A DNA stretch of 64,000 bases from positions 464,773-528,772 of the forward strand of contig JAIQEU010000006.1 in NCBI GenBank assembly GCA_020073665.1, given 5' to 3'. Numbering within the stretch: position 1 is the first letter of the stretch; each line of letters begins with the position of its first letter. The notes under the pieces are model-generated. The model did not search any database and was not told where the DNA came from. It saw nothing but the letters and a program-made list of their open reading frames with translations. The translations under genes were made by a program, and so were the position numbers. This document shows, one piece after another, positions 16,565-23,996 of this stretch. Source of the stretch: Terriglobia bacterium. Lineage in GTDB: Bacteria; Acidobacteriota; Terriglobia; Terriglobales; Acidobacteriaceae.

Positions 16565-17602
16565 TCAGTGCTCAAGGACTTCTTTAAATGGAAGCGTCGC
16601 GATGGTTAGCTGGGTTGTGCCAGCCTGCAATTGCTTGCCCGGGGCCGCCATCTCCCGGCGGATGTAGCCCAGGGCCACGGCGCGCTCGCCGCTGCCTACG
16701 GGCAAGGACGCAGCACTGGTAATCTCGCCGACATCTTTGCCATCGGCTTGAACTTTGGTTCCCGGTGCAGGCAGCCGCCCATCCACGTAAAACCCGGTGA
16801 ACTTGCGGTGCACGGCCCCGCGGGAACGGATGCGCTCCACAATCTCTTGTCCGATGTAGCAGCCCTTGCTGAAGTGCAACGCTCGTTGCTGCTCGGTTTC
16901 CTGAGGTAGGTCGCGTTCGCGGATGTCCTGGCCGTACCGCGGGATACCACACGCGATGCGAAGCAACTCGAGAGCGGGTGCGCCCACGGGCTTGGCCCCG
17001 GCGCGCAGCAGGGCATCCCGAAGCGCTGGGAGGTTGCCGGGCTCGAGCCGAAGTTCATAGCCCACCACGCTCTCGTTGTCGGTACGAACCACGGTCACGC
17101 TGCCGTCTTTCCACACCACGTCCGTGAACTGCAACGCCTGCAGCGGGGGAACTTCAATGCCCGCCGAGTGCAGCACCGCCGGCGCCTTCGGCCCGGCCAC
17201 GCCCACGGTGGCCAGCTTTTCGCTGAGATTGGTGACCTCCACATCATCCATGATGATGTAGTGATCGAAGATCTGAAGCACTTTCTCGAGTTGTGACTGG
17301 TCGACATCCACCAGCAGGGACTCGCTGCGGTTATAGGCATAGAGATCGGCAAGTATGTGCCCTTGCGGATTCAGCAGAAACGCGTACGCCCCATGCCCGT
17401 TGGCCATGTCCCGGACGTTATTGGTGACCATGCCGTTTAGCCAGCGCACGCGGTCGTTGCCAGTGAGGGCGATCTGGGCGCGTGAGCCCAGGTCATACAG
17501 GCCGCAAGCGTACCGGATAGCGTCGAATTCTGCTCGTATGCCGACAGCTTGTTCTGCGGACGGCGCCCCGGGCGCCCTGTCATGTGGAATCACAGTGGAC
17601 AT
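16565..17602 (-). CDS. YgfZ/GcvT-family folate-binding protein (iron-sulfur maturation type)
   Basis: 345 aa from the ATG at 17602; the frame continues upstream to 17827 but would overlap the divergent leuB start. The family signature K-G-C-Y-I-G-Q-E-I-V is present in FSKGCYIGQEIVERIRSRG, and the N-terminal part FDAIRYACGLYDLGSR...LTGNDRVRWLNGMVTNNV matches the tetrahydrofolate-binding GcvT fold. YgfZ supports repair or assembly of 4Fe-4S enzymes such as MiaB in a folate-dependent way (family knowledge). It is the first gene of the operon with the DUF1844 and PhnP-like genes, and divergent from the LeuB-type dehydrogenase with a 115-bp gap holding a palindromic repeat copy. Confidence 0.87.
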   Translation of the reverse strand: MSTVIPHDRAPGAPSAEQAVGIRAEFDAIRYACGLYDLGSRAQIALTGNDRVRWLNGMVTNNVRDMANGHGAYAFLLNPQGHILADLYAYNRSESLLVDVDQSQLEKVLQIFDHYIIMDDVEVTNLSEKLATVGVAGPKAPAVLHSAGIEVPPLQALQFTDVVWKDGSVTVVRTDNESVVGYELRLEPGNLPALRDALLRAGAKPVGAPALELLRIACGIPRYGQDIRERDLPQETEQQRALHFSKGCYIGQEIVERIRSRGAVHRKFTGFYVDGRLPAPGTKVQADGKDVGEITSAASLPVGSGERAVALGYIRREMAAPGKQLQAGTTQLTIATLPFKEVLEH

Positions 17603-17681
17603 AGGTAATCCTTGATTATAGCGAAGCGATAGAAGGGACGCAGGTGCAGCGCCCCGATCGCGACGGACGGGTAGCCGGCGG

Positions 17682-17695
17682 GACGCCGACGCTGC
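17682..17695 (+). repeat. Palindromic dispersed repeat, copy 3 (diverged)
   Basis: GACGCCGACGCTGC, two mismatches to the 14-bp core, preceded by AGCCGGCGG as in the full element. It lies in the divergent promoter region between the YgfZ-like gene and the LeuB-type gene. Confidence 0.65.
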
Positions 17696-17717
17696 GGTTC
17701 TGTTATCGTTCTCTCCC

Positions 17718-18788
17718 GTGAGCGCGAAAAAGCGAATTGCCATCCTTCCCGGCGACGGCATCGGACGCGAAGTCATCCCGCAGGCCGTGGCCGTTATGCA
17801 GGCGACCGGGGCTGCGGTCGAAATCACCGAATTCGACTGGAGTGCGGAGCGCTATCTGAAAGATGGGGTCACGGTCCCGCCCGACGGCTTTGCCATGCTG
17901 GGGCGCGACTTTGACGCCATCCTGGTGGGCGCCTTCGGCGATCCCCGGGTGAAAACCAATATCCATGCCAAAGAGATTCTGCTCGGCATGCGCTTTAAGA
18001 TGGACCTGTACGCTAACGTCCGCCCGGTGCGACTGATGGACGCCTCGCTCTGTCCGTTGAAGGGGATTGAGCCCAAGGACATTGACTTCGTGGTGGTCCG
18101 GGAAAATACCGAAGGCGTCTACACCGACGCGGGCGGAGTCTTCAAGCAGGGAACTGCGGACGAAGTCGCCATCCAGGAAGACATCAATACGCGCAAGGGT
18201 GTGGAACGCATAATTCGCTATGCGTTTGAATATTGCGAGCGCCACAAGAAGCAAGATGGCTCGCCGCGCCGCCGCGTCCTCATGTGTGACAAGTCGAACG
18301 CCATGACCCATGCCGGTGGCCTGTGGCAGCGCGTCTTTAAGGAAGTGGGCCAGGAGTATCCGCAATTCACTACCGAGCACCTATATGTGGATGCGCTCTG
18401 TATGCAGATGGTGCGCGACCCGCGAGCGTTCGACGTGATCGTCACCAACAATATGTTCGGCGATATCATCACTGACTTGGCGGCGGGAATGCAGGGCGGC
18501 CTGGGGATGGCGGCCAGCGGCAATATTCATCCCGGGAAGACTTCGATGTTCGAGCCGGTACACGGCTCGGCCCCTCCGATCGCAGGGAAGGACATCGCGA
18601 ATCCCTTCGGAGCGATCCTGACTGCGGCCATGATGCTGAATCACCTGGGGCTCGCGAGCGAAGCGGAGAAGATTGAAGCTGCCGTGCTCGAAGCAGTGCG
18701 GCAGAAGAGAACCACACAGGACATTGGCGGGGCACTGGGGACGCGGGAAGCAGGCGAGTGGATCGTGAACTTCGTGCGCCGCGGATGA
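17718..18788 (+). CDS. leuB: 3-isopropylmalate dehydrogenase-type beta-decarboxylating dehydrogenase
   Basis: 356 aa with a GTG start. Family landmarks: IAILPGDGIGREV at the N-terminus, GAFGDPR, VVVRENTEGVYTDAGG, MCDKSNAM with the catalytic lysine, and the signature NMFGDIITDLAAGMQGGLGMAASGNI, followed by MFEPVHGSAPPIAGKDIANP. These define NAD(P)-dependent isocitrate/isopropylmalate/tartrate dehydrogenases. LeuB, the third step of leucine synthesis, is the most likely member by overall pattern and length, but tartrate/D-malate dehydrogenases are close relatives and no leuA, leuC or leuD is in the window. There is no clear ribosome-binding site. Confidence 0.8.
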   Translation: MSAKKRIAILPGDGIGREVIPQAVAVMQATGAAVEITEFDWSAERYLKDGVTVPPDGFAMLGRDFDAILVGAFGDPRVKTNIHAKEILLGMRFKMDLYANVRPVRLMDASLCPLKGIEPKDIDFVVVRENTEGVYTDAGGVFKQGTADEVAIQEDINTRKGVERIIRYAFEYCERHKKQDGSPRRRVLMCDKSNAMTHAGGLWQRVFKEVGQEYPQFTTEHLYVDALCMQMVRDPRAFDVIVTNNMFGDIITDLAAGMQGGLGMAASGNIHPGKTSMFEPVHGSAPPIAGKDIANPFGAILTAAMMLNHLGLASEAEKIEAAVLEAVRQKRTTQDIGGALGTREAGEWIVNFVRRG

Positions 18789-18809
18789 ACGCGGACCACG
18801 ACCGCCGGC

Positions 18810-19295
18810 TCAGTTCAATCTCGCCAACTGCCTCCGCATACCCGCAAGAGCGGCCAGGTACCGCTGGTCGATGGCATACGCGGCCGCGTAACACTCTTTC
18901 GCCTTCCTCCAGTCATTCTTGTGCTCGTACACGCGGCCGAGGTTGAAGTGCGGGTAGCAGCGTGCCTCGTAGCGCTTCGCGACCATGGCTTTCTCAAACC
19001 AGGGGATAGCGTCGTCCCATTTCCCTTGTTCAATCAGATAAGCCCCGATATCGTTGTAGGGATTGCCGAACTCCGGATCCAGTTTGATTGCCTCAAAGCA
19101 TTCCGCGATGGCGCGTTCGTAGTCGCCGAGGAAGGAATACGCCCAGCCGCGAAAGGTGTGCGCCTCGGCGGTGGGGTAGGCGGTGATGGAGCGGCTGTAG
19201 CACTCGATGGCCTGCTGGTAGTCGCCGTTCGCCTGGAACTCGTAAGCCTGGCGGAACAACTCGGCGGCAGTCTCGCGGGGATCGGTTTCGGACAT
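18810..19295 (-). CDS. TPR-repeat protein
   Basis: 161 aa made of four tetratricopeptide repeats (AAELFRQAYEFQANGDYQQAIE; AEAHTFRGWAYSFLGDYERAI; GNPYNDIGAYLIEQGKWDDAIP; PHFNLGRVYEHKNDWRKAKE), each with the G/A-Y-A small-large pattern. No signal peptide, so cytoplasmic. Probably a protein-binding adaptor. Its start codon is only 10 bp from the divergent start of the metallopeptidase lipoprotein gene; its end faces the LeuB-type gene. Confidence 0.88.
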   Translation of the reverse strand: MSETDPRETAAELFRQAYEFQANGDYQQAIECYSRSITAYPTAEAHTFRGWAYSFLGDYERAIAECFEAIKLDPEFGNPYNDIGAYLIEQGKWDDAIPWFEKAMVAKRYEARCYPHFNLGRVYEHKNDWRKAKECYAAAYAIDQRYLAALAGMRRQLARLN

Positions 19296-19305
19296 AACTT
19301 ACTCA

Positions 19306-20817
19306 ATGGTTGAAGCGAAGAGATTCTATCGGAAATTATGCCGCCAGCTTTCCACAGTCTGGCTGATCGCACTGCTCGGCCTGGGTTTGGGATGTGCGCC
19401 GAAGCATGTTGCCCAGCAGTCGCCTCCGCCGCCTCCAGCGCAGGTTGCCGGCGGGGACGCCGGCGCTACGAGGACCGTTGCGCCGGTCGAAAACAAGATC
19501 TCGCCGCAGCAGGCGCAGGAATTGTTCCGCTCGGTGGACGAGATCCTGGCCTTCGCCAGCGCCGACACCGCGCTGCCCATCAAGCATGAAGTGAAGCGGC
19601 GGCTGACCAGTCGCGACGAAGTGACGGCTTTCATTGAAAAGCACATGGAGGAGGACGAAGACGCGCAGCGTTTGCGCCGCTCCGAGTTGGTACTGAAGAA
19701 GTTCGGCCTGCTGCCGCGGGACTTCGACCTGCAGCACTTTCTGCTGGCCCTGCTGCGCGAGCAAGTGGCCGGATATTACGATCCGAAAAGCAAAACGGTG
19801 AATCTACTCGACTGGATCGACTCCGAACAGCAAAAGCCGGTAATGGCCCACGAGTTGACGCATGCGCTGCAGGACCAGTCGTTCGGTCTGGAAAAATGGA
19901 TGAAGTTCGGCGAGGGCGACTTGGCCGAGCGCAAGGGGGAGCCGAGCGCGGCCGACATTGATAACGACGAAATCAGTTCGGCGCGGCAGGCGGTGGTGGA
20001 GGGCCAGGCGATGGCAGTTCTTGTGGACTACGAACTTGCTCCCGCGCACCAGTCGTTGCTGGATTCGCCGCAGACGGTCGAGGCCCTGAAACAGGGCATG
20101 CTGGTGGGCACGGCCGATTCTCCGGAGTTTGGCAACGCACCCATCTATCTGAAGGAGGCTCTGGTTTTTCCTTACCGGTATGGGTTGGACTTCGTGGTCG
20201 AACTGCTCAACCACGGCGGCAAGGGGAAGGCATTTGCGGGCGCGTTTACCAATCCGCCGCGCAGTACACGTCAAATCATGGAGCCCCAGACGTATCTTGA
20301 CGGCGAAAAGATCGAACCCATGCGACTGCCCGATTTCGCCGGAATATTCAAGAATTACGAACGTTTCGATGTGGGCGCGGTGGGTGAGTTTGACGTAGCG
20401 GTGCTGATCGATCAATTCGCGGGGGCCGAGGCGTCGCACAACCTGTACCCGGAGTGGCGCGGCGGTTACTACTATGCGGCGCGGCCCAAGGGTGACTCCA
20501 CAGCACCACTCGGGCTGATGTACGCTTCGCGCTGGTCGAATGCGGAGAAGGCGGCTGACTTTGCCGCCATCTACGCCAAGTCGCTGGCCAAGCGTTACCA
20601 GCGGGCGCACCAGGTGATAGAAGGCACAAGGGCGGAATTGAAGCTGGAGTCTCTGGAGAGCCTGACCGGCAAACACACCTGGCTGACCGAAGAAGGTCCG
20701 GTCGTGATCGAGGTCCAAGGCGACACGGTGCTGGTCAGCGAGAGCCTCGACCAAGACACCACAGACAAGCTTGGGCGGTCGGTTTTCCAGCCGGCTTTGG
20801 CAACAGCTCCTAACTGA
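19306..20817 (+). CDS. Putative zinc metallopeptidase lipoprotein (HELTH motif)
   Basis: 503 aa. The ATG at 19306 is the only usable start before the lipobox LGLGC (Cys30), so this is a predicted lipoprotein. After a Pro-rich linker partly encoded by a palindromic repeat copy, a helical region leads to YYDPKSKTVNLL and the zinc motif MAHELTHALQDQ (H182, E183, H186). A likely third ligand is Glu232 in VVEGQAMA, the HExxH...EGxA arrangement of minimal zincins. The C-terminal 200 residues are mixed alpha/beta with no known motif. It presumably acts in the periplasm on peptide substrates. The gene starts 10 bp from the divergent TPR gene and converges with the aspartyl-protease-like gene. Confidence 0.75.
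   Translation: MVEAKRFYRKLCRQLSTVWLIALLGLGLGCAPKHVAQQSPPPPPAQVAGGDAGATRTVAPVENKISPQQAQELFRSVDEILAFASADTALPIKHEVKRRLTSRDEVTAFIEKHMEEDEDAQRLRRSELVLKKFGLLPRDFDLQHFLLALLREQVAGYYDPKSKTVNLLDWIDSEQQKPVMAHELTHALQDQSFGLEKWMKFGEGDLAERKGEPSAADIDNDEISSARQAVVEGQAMAVLVDYELAPAHQSLLDSPQTVEALKQGMLVGTADSPEFGNAPIYLKEALVFPYRYGLDFVVELLNHGGKGKAFAGAFTNPPRSTRQIMEPQTYLDGEKIEPMRLPDFAGIFKNYERFDVGAVGEFDVAVLIDQFAGAEASHNLYPEWRGGYYYAARPKGDSTAPLGLMYASRWSNAEKAADFAAIYAKSLAKRYQRAHQVIEGTRAELKLESLESLTGKHTWLTEEGPVVIEVQGDTVLVSESLDQDTTDKLGRSVFQPALATAPN
19447..19469 (+). repeat. Palindromic dispersed repeat, copy 4, inside a coding region
   Basis: GCCGGCG GGG ACGCCGGC followed by GCTAC. It lies inside the lipoprotein gene and is translated as AGGDAGA, in the linker after the lipobox. 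The frame is maintained. Confidence 0.8.
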
Positions 20818-20830
20818 CGATTTCCTCTTG

Positions 20831-22081
20831 TTAGGGTTTCTTTTTGGTGGCGGACTTGTCAGCCTTGGCTGGCGCACTGCTCAGAAACCGCCGCACGGTG
20901 GCGTTCACCGTGAATTGCTTGCCGTCACGCTCGAGGGTCAGCACGCGGACTTCGCCGGGACTGCCGCCGAGCAACGACCAAACCTGCCCCATCGTGCCCC
21001 CAGCCGCTGGAACCTTGTCGATCGACACCAGCCGGTCTCCGGGCTTCACGTCCGGGACCGACGGCTTGCCGTCGGAGTCGGCCACGCCAATCACCGCATA
21101 GCTCCGGTCGGGTTCGGGACGCAGGGTCAGGCCGACTACGTCCATCTCGGGCGGGCGCTGCTTCGAGGTTTGGTCGAAGTACACGGTGCTGTGCGCGTAG
21201 TCAATGCCTACGCGATAGTTCAGCAACGCATTGGCACCGATCAAGCCCGCCGTGGGCATGCCGGCGCGTTTTTCAAACCAGCTCATGATCTCCTTTGGGA
21301 GGGAAGCCACGCCCACGCCGGTGAGCGGGATGCCGCCATATTGCAGGCTGGGGATGCGCAGCAACTCCCAATGCGCTTCGTCGGGCAAGCCCCAGAAATT
21401 TGCCGGTCCCACGCCGCCTGTCATGTGTGGCCATTGCGGATGCGCCTGGCGCAACCGGGCAATGAGATCCTGCGAGAGCAACCCGAACGGCGCACCCACG
21501 TCGAGCGCCAGGTTGACGTCCTGGTTCGCGATCCTGGCCGGAAGCTGAACCAATCCGTTGTCCGGATTGAGGGAAGCCTTGGCAGGTGTACCCTTGAAGT
21601 GCAACGTGCCTGGAATGGCGAGAGTCAACTCGCGGTTGAGATAATCGACGAGGACGTCGTAGTTCCGCAGCAGCGTGGATGGCAAGTTAATTTCCGCGCT
21701 GGTTCCAGGGCCAATACTCTTGCGGTCAAGCACCACCTGGGCCTGTGCCAGGCCGGTGGCGTGAAGCGCCAAGTCGCCGACCACCAACACACTCGGTACG
21801 GGTGCGGTTTGCTCCTTGCCGAAAGGCGTGTCTTTGAGTTCGCCAGAAACTTCAAGCCCTAGTTTCTTGGCCAGCGCTCCGGTGATCCACATATCCTGGT
21901 TACCGTTGTCCACCCAGCCGCGGACGCGGGTCTTGGTTCCGTCAGCCATGGGGAAGTAGACGTCAATGATGATGCGATTGTGGTCGAGCGTGATGGGTAC
22001 GGTAACGGAAGTGGGTGCTGGTTGAGCAACCGCTAAGGATGCGAGGATGAGGGCAGGCAGGCATGGGATGGCGAGCTTCAT
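20831..22081 (-). CDS. Exported retropepsin-like protein with C-terminal PDZ domain
   Basis: 416 aa from the ATG at 22081, which gives a clear signal peptide (MKLAIPCLPALILASLAVAQ). Two lobes of a pepsin/retropepsin-like fold can be traced: GWVDNGNQDMWITGALAKKLGL and NLALDVGAPFGLLSQDLIARL, positioned like the D-[ST]-G motifs but reading D-N-G and D-V-G. A PDZ domain follows (about 300-400: SYAVIGVADSDG, DVKPGDRLVSIDKVPAAG, VLTLERDGKQF), and the end is Lys-rich. The catalytic aspartates are in place but the motif serines/threonines are missing, so proteolytic activity is uncertain. Periplasmic. Confidence 0.72.
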   Translation of the reverse strand: MKLAIPCLPALILASLAVAQPAPTSVTVPITLDHNRIIIDVYFPMADGTKTRVRGWVDNGNQDMWITGALAKKLGLEVSGELKDTPFGKEQTAPVPSVLVVGDLALHATGLAQAQVVLDRKSIGPGTSAEINLPSTLLRNYDVLVDYLNRELTLAIPGTLHFKGTPAKASLNPDNGLVQLPARIANQDVNLALDVGAPFGLLSQDLIARLRQAHPQWPHMTGGVGPANFWGLPDEAHWELLRIPSLQYGGIPLTGVGVASLPKEIMSWFEKRAGMPTAGLIGANALLNYRVGIDYAHSTVYFDQTSKQRPPEMDVVGLTLRPEPDRSYAVIGVADSDGKPSVPDVKPGDRLVSIDKVPAAGGTMGQVWSLLGGSPGEVRVLTLERDGKQFTVNATVRRFLSSAPAKADKSATKKKP

Positions 22082-22150
22082 AGCAAGAATTGTAGCGGGT
22101 TCAGGCGGAAGCGTGCTCTCGGCCCCCACGGTTCAGGATTTTCGTTCTTG

Positions 22151-22156
22151 TATAAT
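22151..22156 (+). promoter_or_regulatory. Putative -10 box for the mtnP operon
   Basis: A consensus TATAAT lies about 40 bp before the mtnP TTG codon in an otherwise GC-rich stretch. No good -35 hexamer is seen at the standard spacing, so this is a weak prediction. Confidence 0.4.
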
Positions 22157-22197
22157 CACGAGTTTGGTTTTGATCTGAGAAAGATTCAGGAGAGCGA

Positions 22198-23073
22198 TTG
22201 CCACAGGCTGAAATTGGAATCATCGGCGGCAGCGGGCTGTATGCCATGCCGGGCTTGACCGATACGCAGGAACTGCGCCAGCAGACACCATTCGGCGATC
22301 CCTCGGATGCATACGTCGTGGGCATGCTGGAGGGCCGCAAGGTGGCGTTCCTGGCTCGCCACGGGCGCGGGCACCGCATCCTGCCGAGCGAGTTGAATTT
22401 TCGTGCCAACATTTATGGTTTCAAGCAACTGGGGGTGGAGCGGATTGTTTCGCTTTCGGCGGTGGGCTCGTTGAAGGAAGAGCACAAGCCTCTCGATTTC
22501 GTTATTCCCGACCAATTCTTCGATCGCACCCGGCATCGGGTTGACACCTTTTTCGGAGATGGAATCGTGGCCCACATCGCTTTTGCCGATCCCGTTTGTC
22601 CTGAGCTTTCCAAAACGGTCGAAGCTGCCTGCAAGAAGATTGGCGTGACCGGCAAACGCGGTGGTACCTACCTGTGCATGGAAGGGCCGCAGTTCTCCAC
22701 GAAGGCCGAGTCGAATGTCTATCGCAGCTGGGGCATGGACGTGATCGGAATGACCAATCTGCAGGAAGCCAAGCTGGCGCGCGAGGCCGAGATTTGTTAC
22801 GTCACCGTCGCCATGGTGACGGACTACGACTGCTGGCATCCGCATCATGACTCGGTTACCGTTGAACAGATCGTCGCGGTGCTGCTGAAAAACGCTGAGA
22901 ACGCGGGCAGGGTGGTGCGTACTACCGTGGCGGCTATGCCGAGAGGGCGGTCCTGCAAGTGTGGGACGGCGCTGGCCCACGCCATTCTTACCGAGCGCGA
23001 CAAGATTCCGGCCGCGGCTCGCCAGAAATTGAAACTCATACTCGACAAATACCTGGAAAGCAAACCTTCCTGA
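22198..23073 (+). CDS. mtnP: S-methyl-5'-thioadenosine phosphorylase
   Basis: 291 aa with a TTG start supported by AGGAGAG (22189-22195). Purine nucleoside phosphorylase superfamily features: IGIIGGSGLYAMPGL (phosphate-binding), FLARHGRGHRILPSELNFRANIY, SAVGSLKEEHKPLDFVIPDQ, and the MTAP-type substrate segment YLCMEGPQFSTKAES...DVIGMTN with VTDYDCWH near the end. It splits methylthioadenosine into adenine and methylthioribose-1-phosphate (methionine salvage, polyamine by-product removal). Its stop overlaps the PfkB start (TGATG), so the two are translationally coupled. Confidence 0.93.
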   Translation: MPQAEIGIIGGSGLYAMPGLTDTQELRQQTPFGDPSDAYVVGMLEGRKVAFLARHGRGHRILPSELNFRANIYGFKQLGVERIVSLSAVGSLKEEHKPLDFVIPDQFFDRTRHRVDTFFGDGIVAHIAFADPVCPELSKTVEAACKKIGVTGKRGGTYLCMEGPQFSTKAESNVYRSWGMDVIGMTNLQEAKLAREAEICYVTVAMVTDYDCWHPHHDSVTVEQIVAVLLKNAENAGRVVRTTVAAMPRGRSCKCGTALAHAILTERDKIPAAARQKLKLILDKYLESKPS

Positions 23074-23996
23074 TGAGCATTGTGGCAGTAGGTTCGGTCG
23101 CATTCGATTCCATCGCCACGCCCTCCGGGCGCGTGGAAAACGTGCTGGGTGGCTCGGCAACTTTTTTTGCGCTGGCCGCCAGCTACTTCACCGATGTCCG
23201 CGTGGTCGCAGTGGTGGGCGACGACTTCACCGCTGCAAACGAAAATGTCCTCAAGAAACGCGGCGTGGATACTCGCGGGATTGAGCGGGCCCAAGGCAAG
23301 ACCTTCCGCTGGGGCGGGCAGTATACCGACAATCTGAACGAGGCCAAGACGGATTTCACCGAACTGAATGTGTTCGAGAAATTTCAGCCGCGCATTCCGG
23401 CGGCATACATGGACTCCAAGTTTCTGTTTCTGGGCAATATCCATCCCAACCTTCAGGCTGCGGTGCGACTGGAAATGGATGGAGTGCGGATGACCGGCGG
23501 CGATACCATGAACTACTGGATCCAGCGTACCCGCCAGGAACTGATCGAGACGCTCAAGTTGGTGAACGTATTGCTCATCAACGACAAAGAGACGCGCACG
23601 CTGGCCGGAGACAACAGCTTGCCGCGTGCGGCCCGCAAAGTTCTGGCGCTCGGACCCCAGGCCCTGGTGGTGAAGCAGGGCGAATACGGGGCGACCATTT
23701 TCTTTCGCGAAGGCGCCTTTGGCATCGGCAGTCATCCCTTCACCGCGCCCGCACTGCCCATTGAAGAAGTCAAGGATCCTACGGGTGCCGGCGATTCCTT
23801 CGCCGGCGGCTTCATGGGGTACATAGCCTCGCAGGAAGAATTGAATCGCGAGGTGCTGAAGCGTGCGCTCTTCTACGGCGGGGTGATGGGGTCGTTTGCG
23901 GTGGAGCAGTTTGGCACCGAGCGCCTGCAGTCACTCACTCGCGCCGAGATCGATGCCCGCTTCCAGGTCTTCCGTGAACTGACGCATCTGGAATGA
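23073..23996 (+). CDS. PfkB-family sugar/nucleoside kinase
   Basis: 307 aa from the ATG at 23073, overlapping the mtnP stop by one base; the frame is open further upstream, but the PfkB N-terminus (MSIVAVGSVAFDSIATPSG) begins here. The first substrate motif is NVLGGSATFFALAAS, and the C-terminal ATP/anion-hole signature is DPTGAGDSFAGGFMGYIA with the catalytic Asp of GAGD. The family includes ribokinase, adenosine kinase and fructokinase. Coupling to mtnP suggests a nucleoside or methylthioribose-related substrate, but that is inference. The stop overlaps the next gene by 4 bp. Confidence 0.88.
   Translation: MSIVAVGSVAFDSIATPSGRVENVLGGSATFFALAASYFTDVRVVAVVGDDFTAANENVLKKRGVDTRGIERAQGKTFRWGGQYTDNLNEAKTDFTELNVFEKFQPRIPAAYMDSKFLFLGNIHPNLQAAVRLEMDGVRMTGGDTMNYWIQRTRQELIETLKLVNVLLINDKETRTLAGDNSLPRAARKVLALGPQALVVKQGEYGATIFFREGAFGIGSHPFTAPALPIEEVKDPTGAGDSFAGGFMGYIASQEELNREVLKRALFYGGVMGSFAVEQFGTERLQSLTRAEIDARFQVFRELTHLE

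Noticed and set aside
20771..21862. 363-codon plus-strand open frame over the retropepsin-like gene
   Set aside because: The minus-strand gene has a signal peptide and PDZ domain; this one has none.
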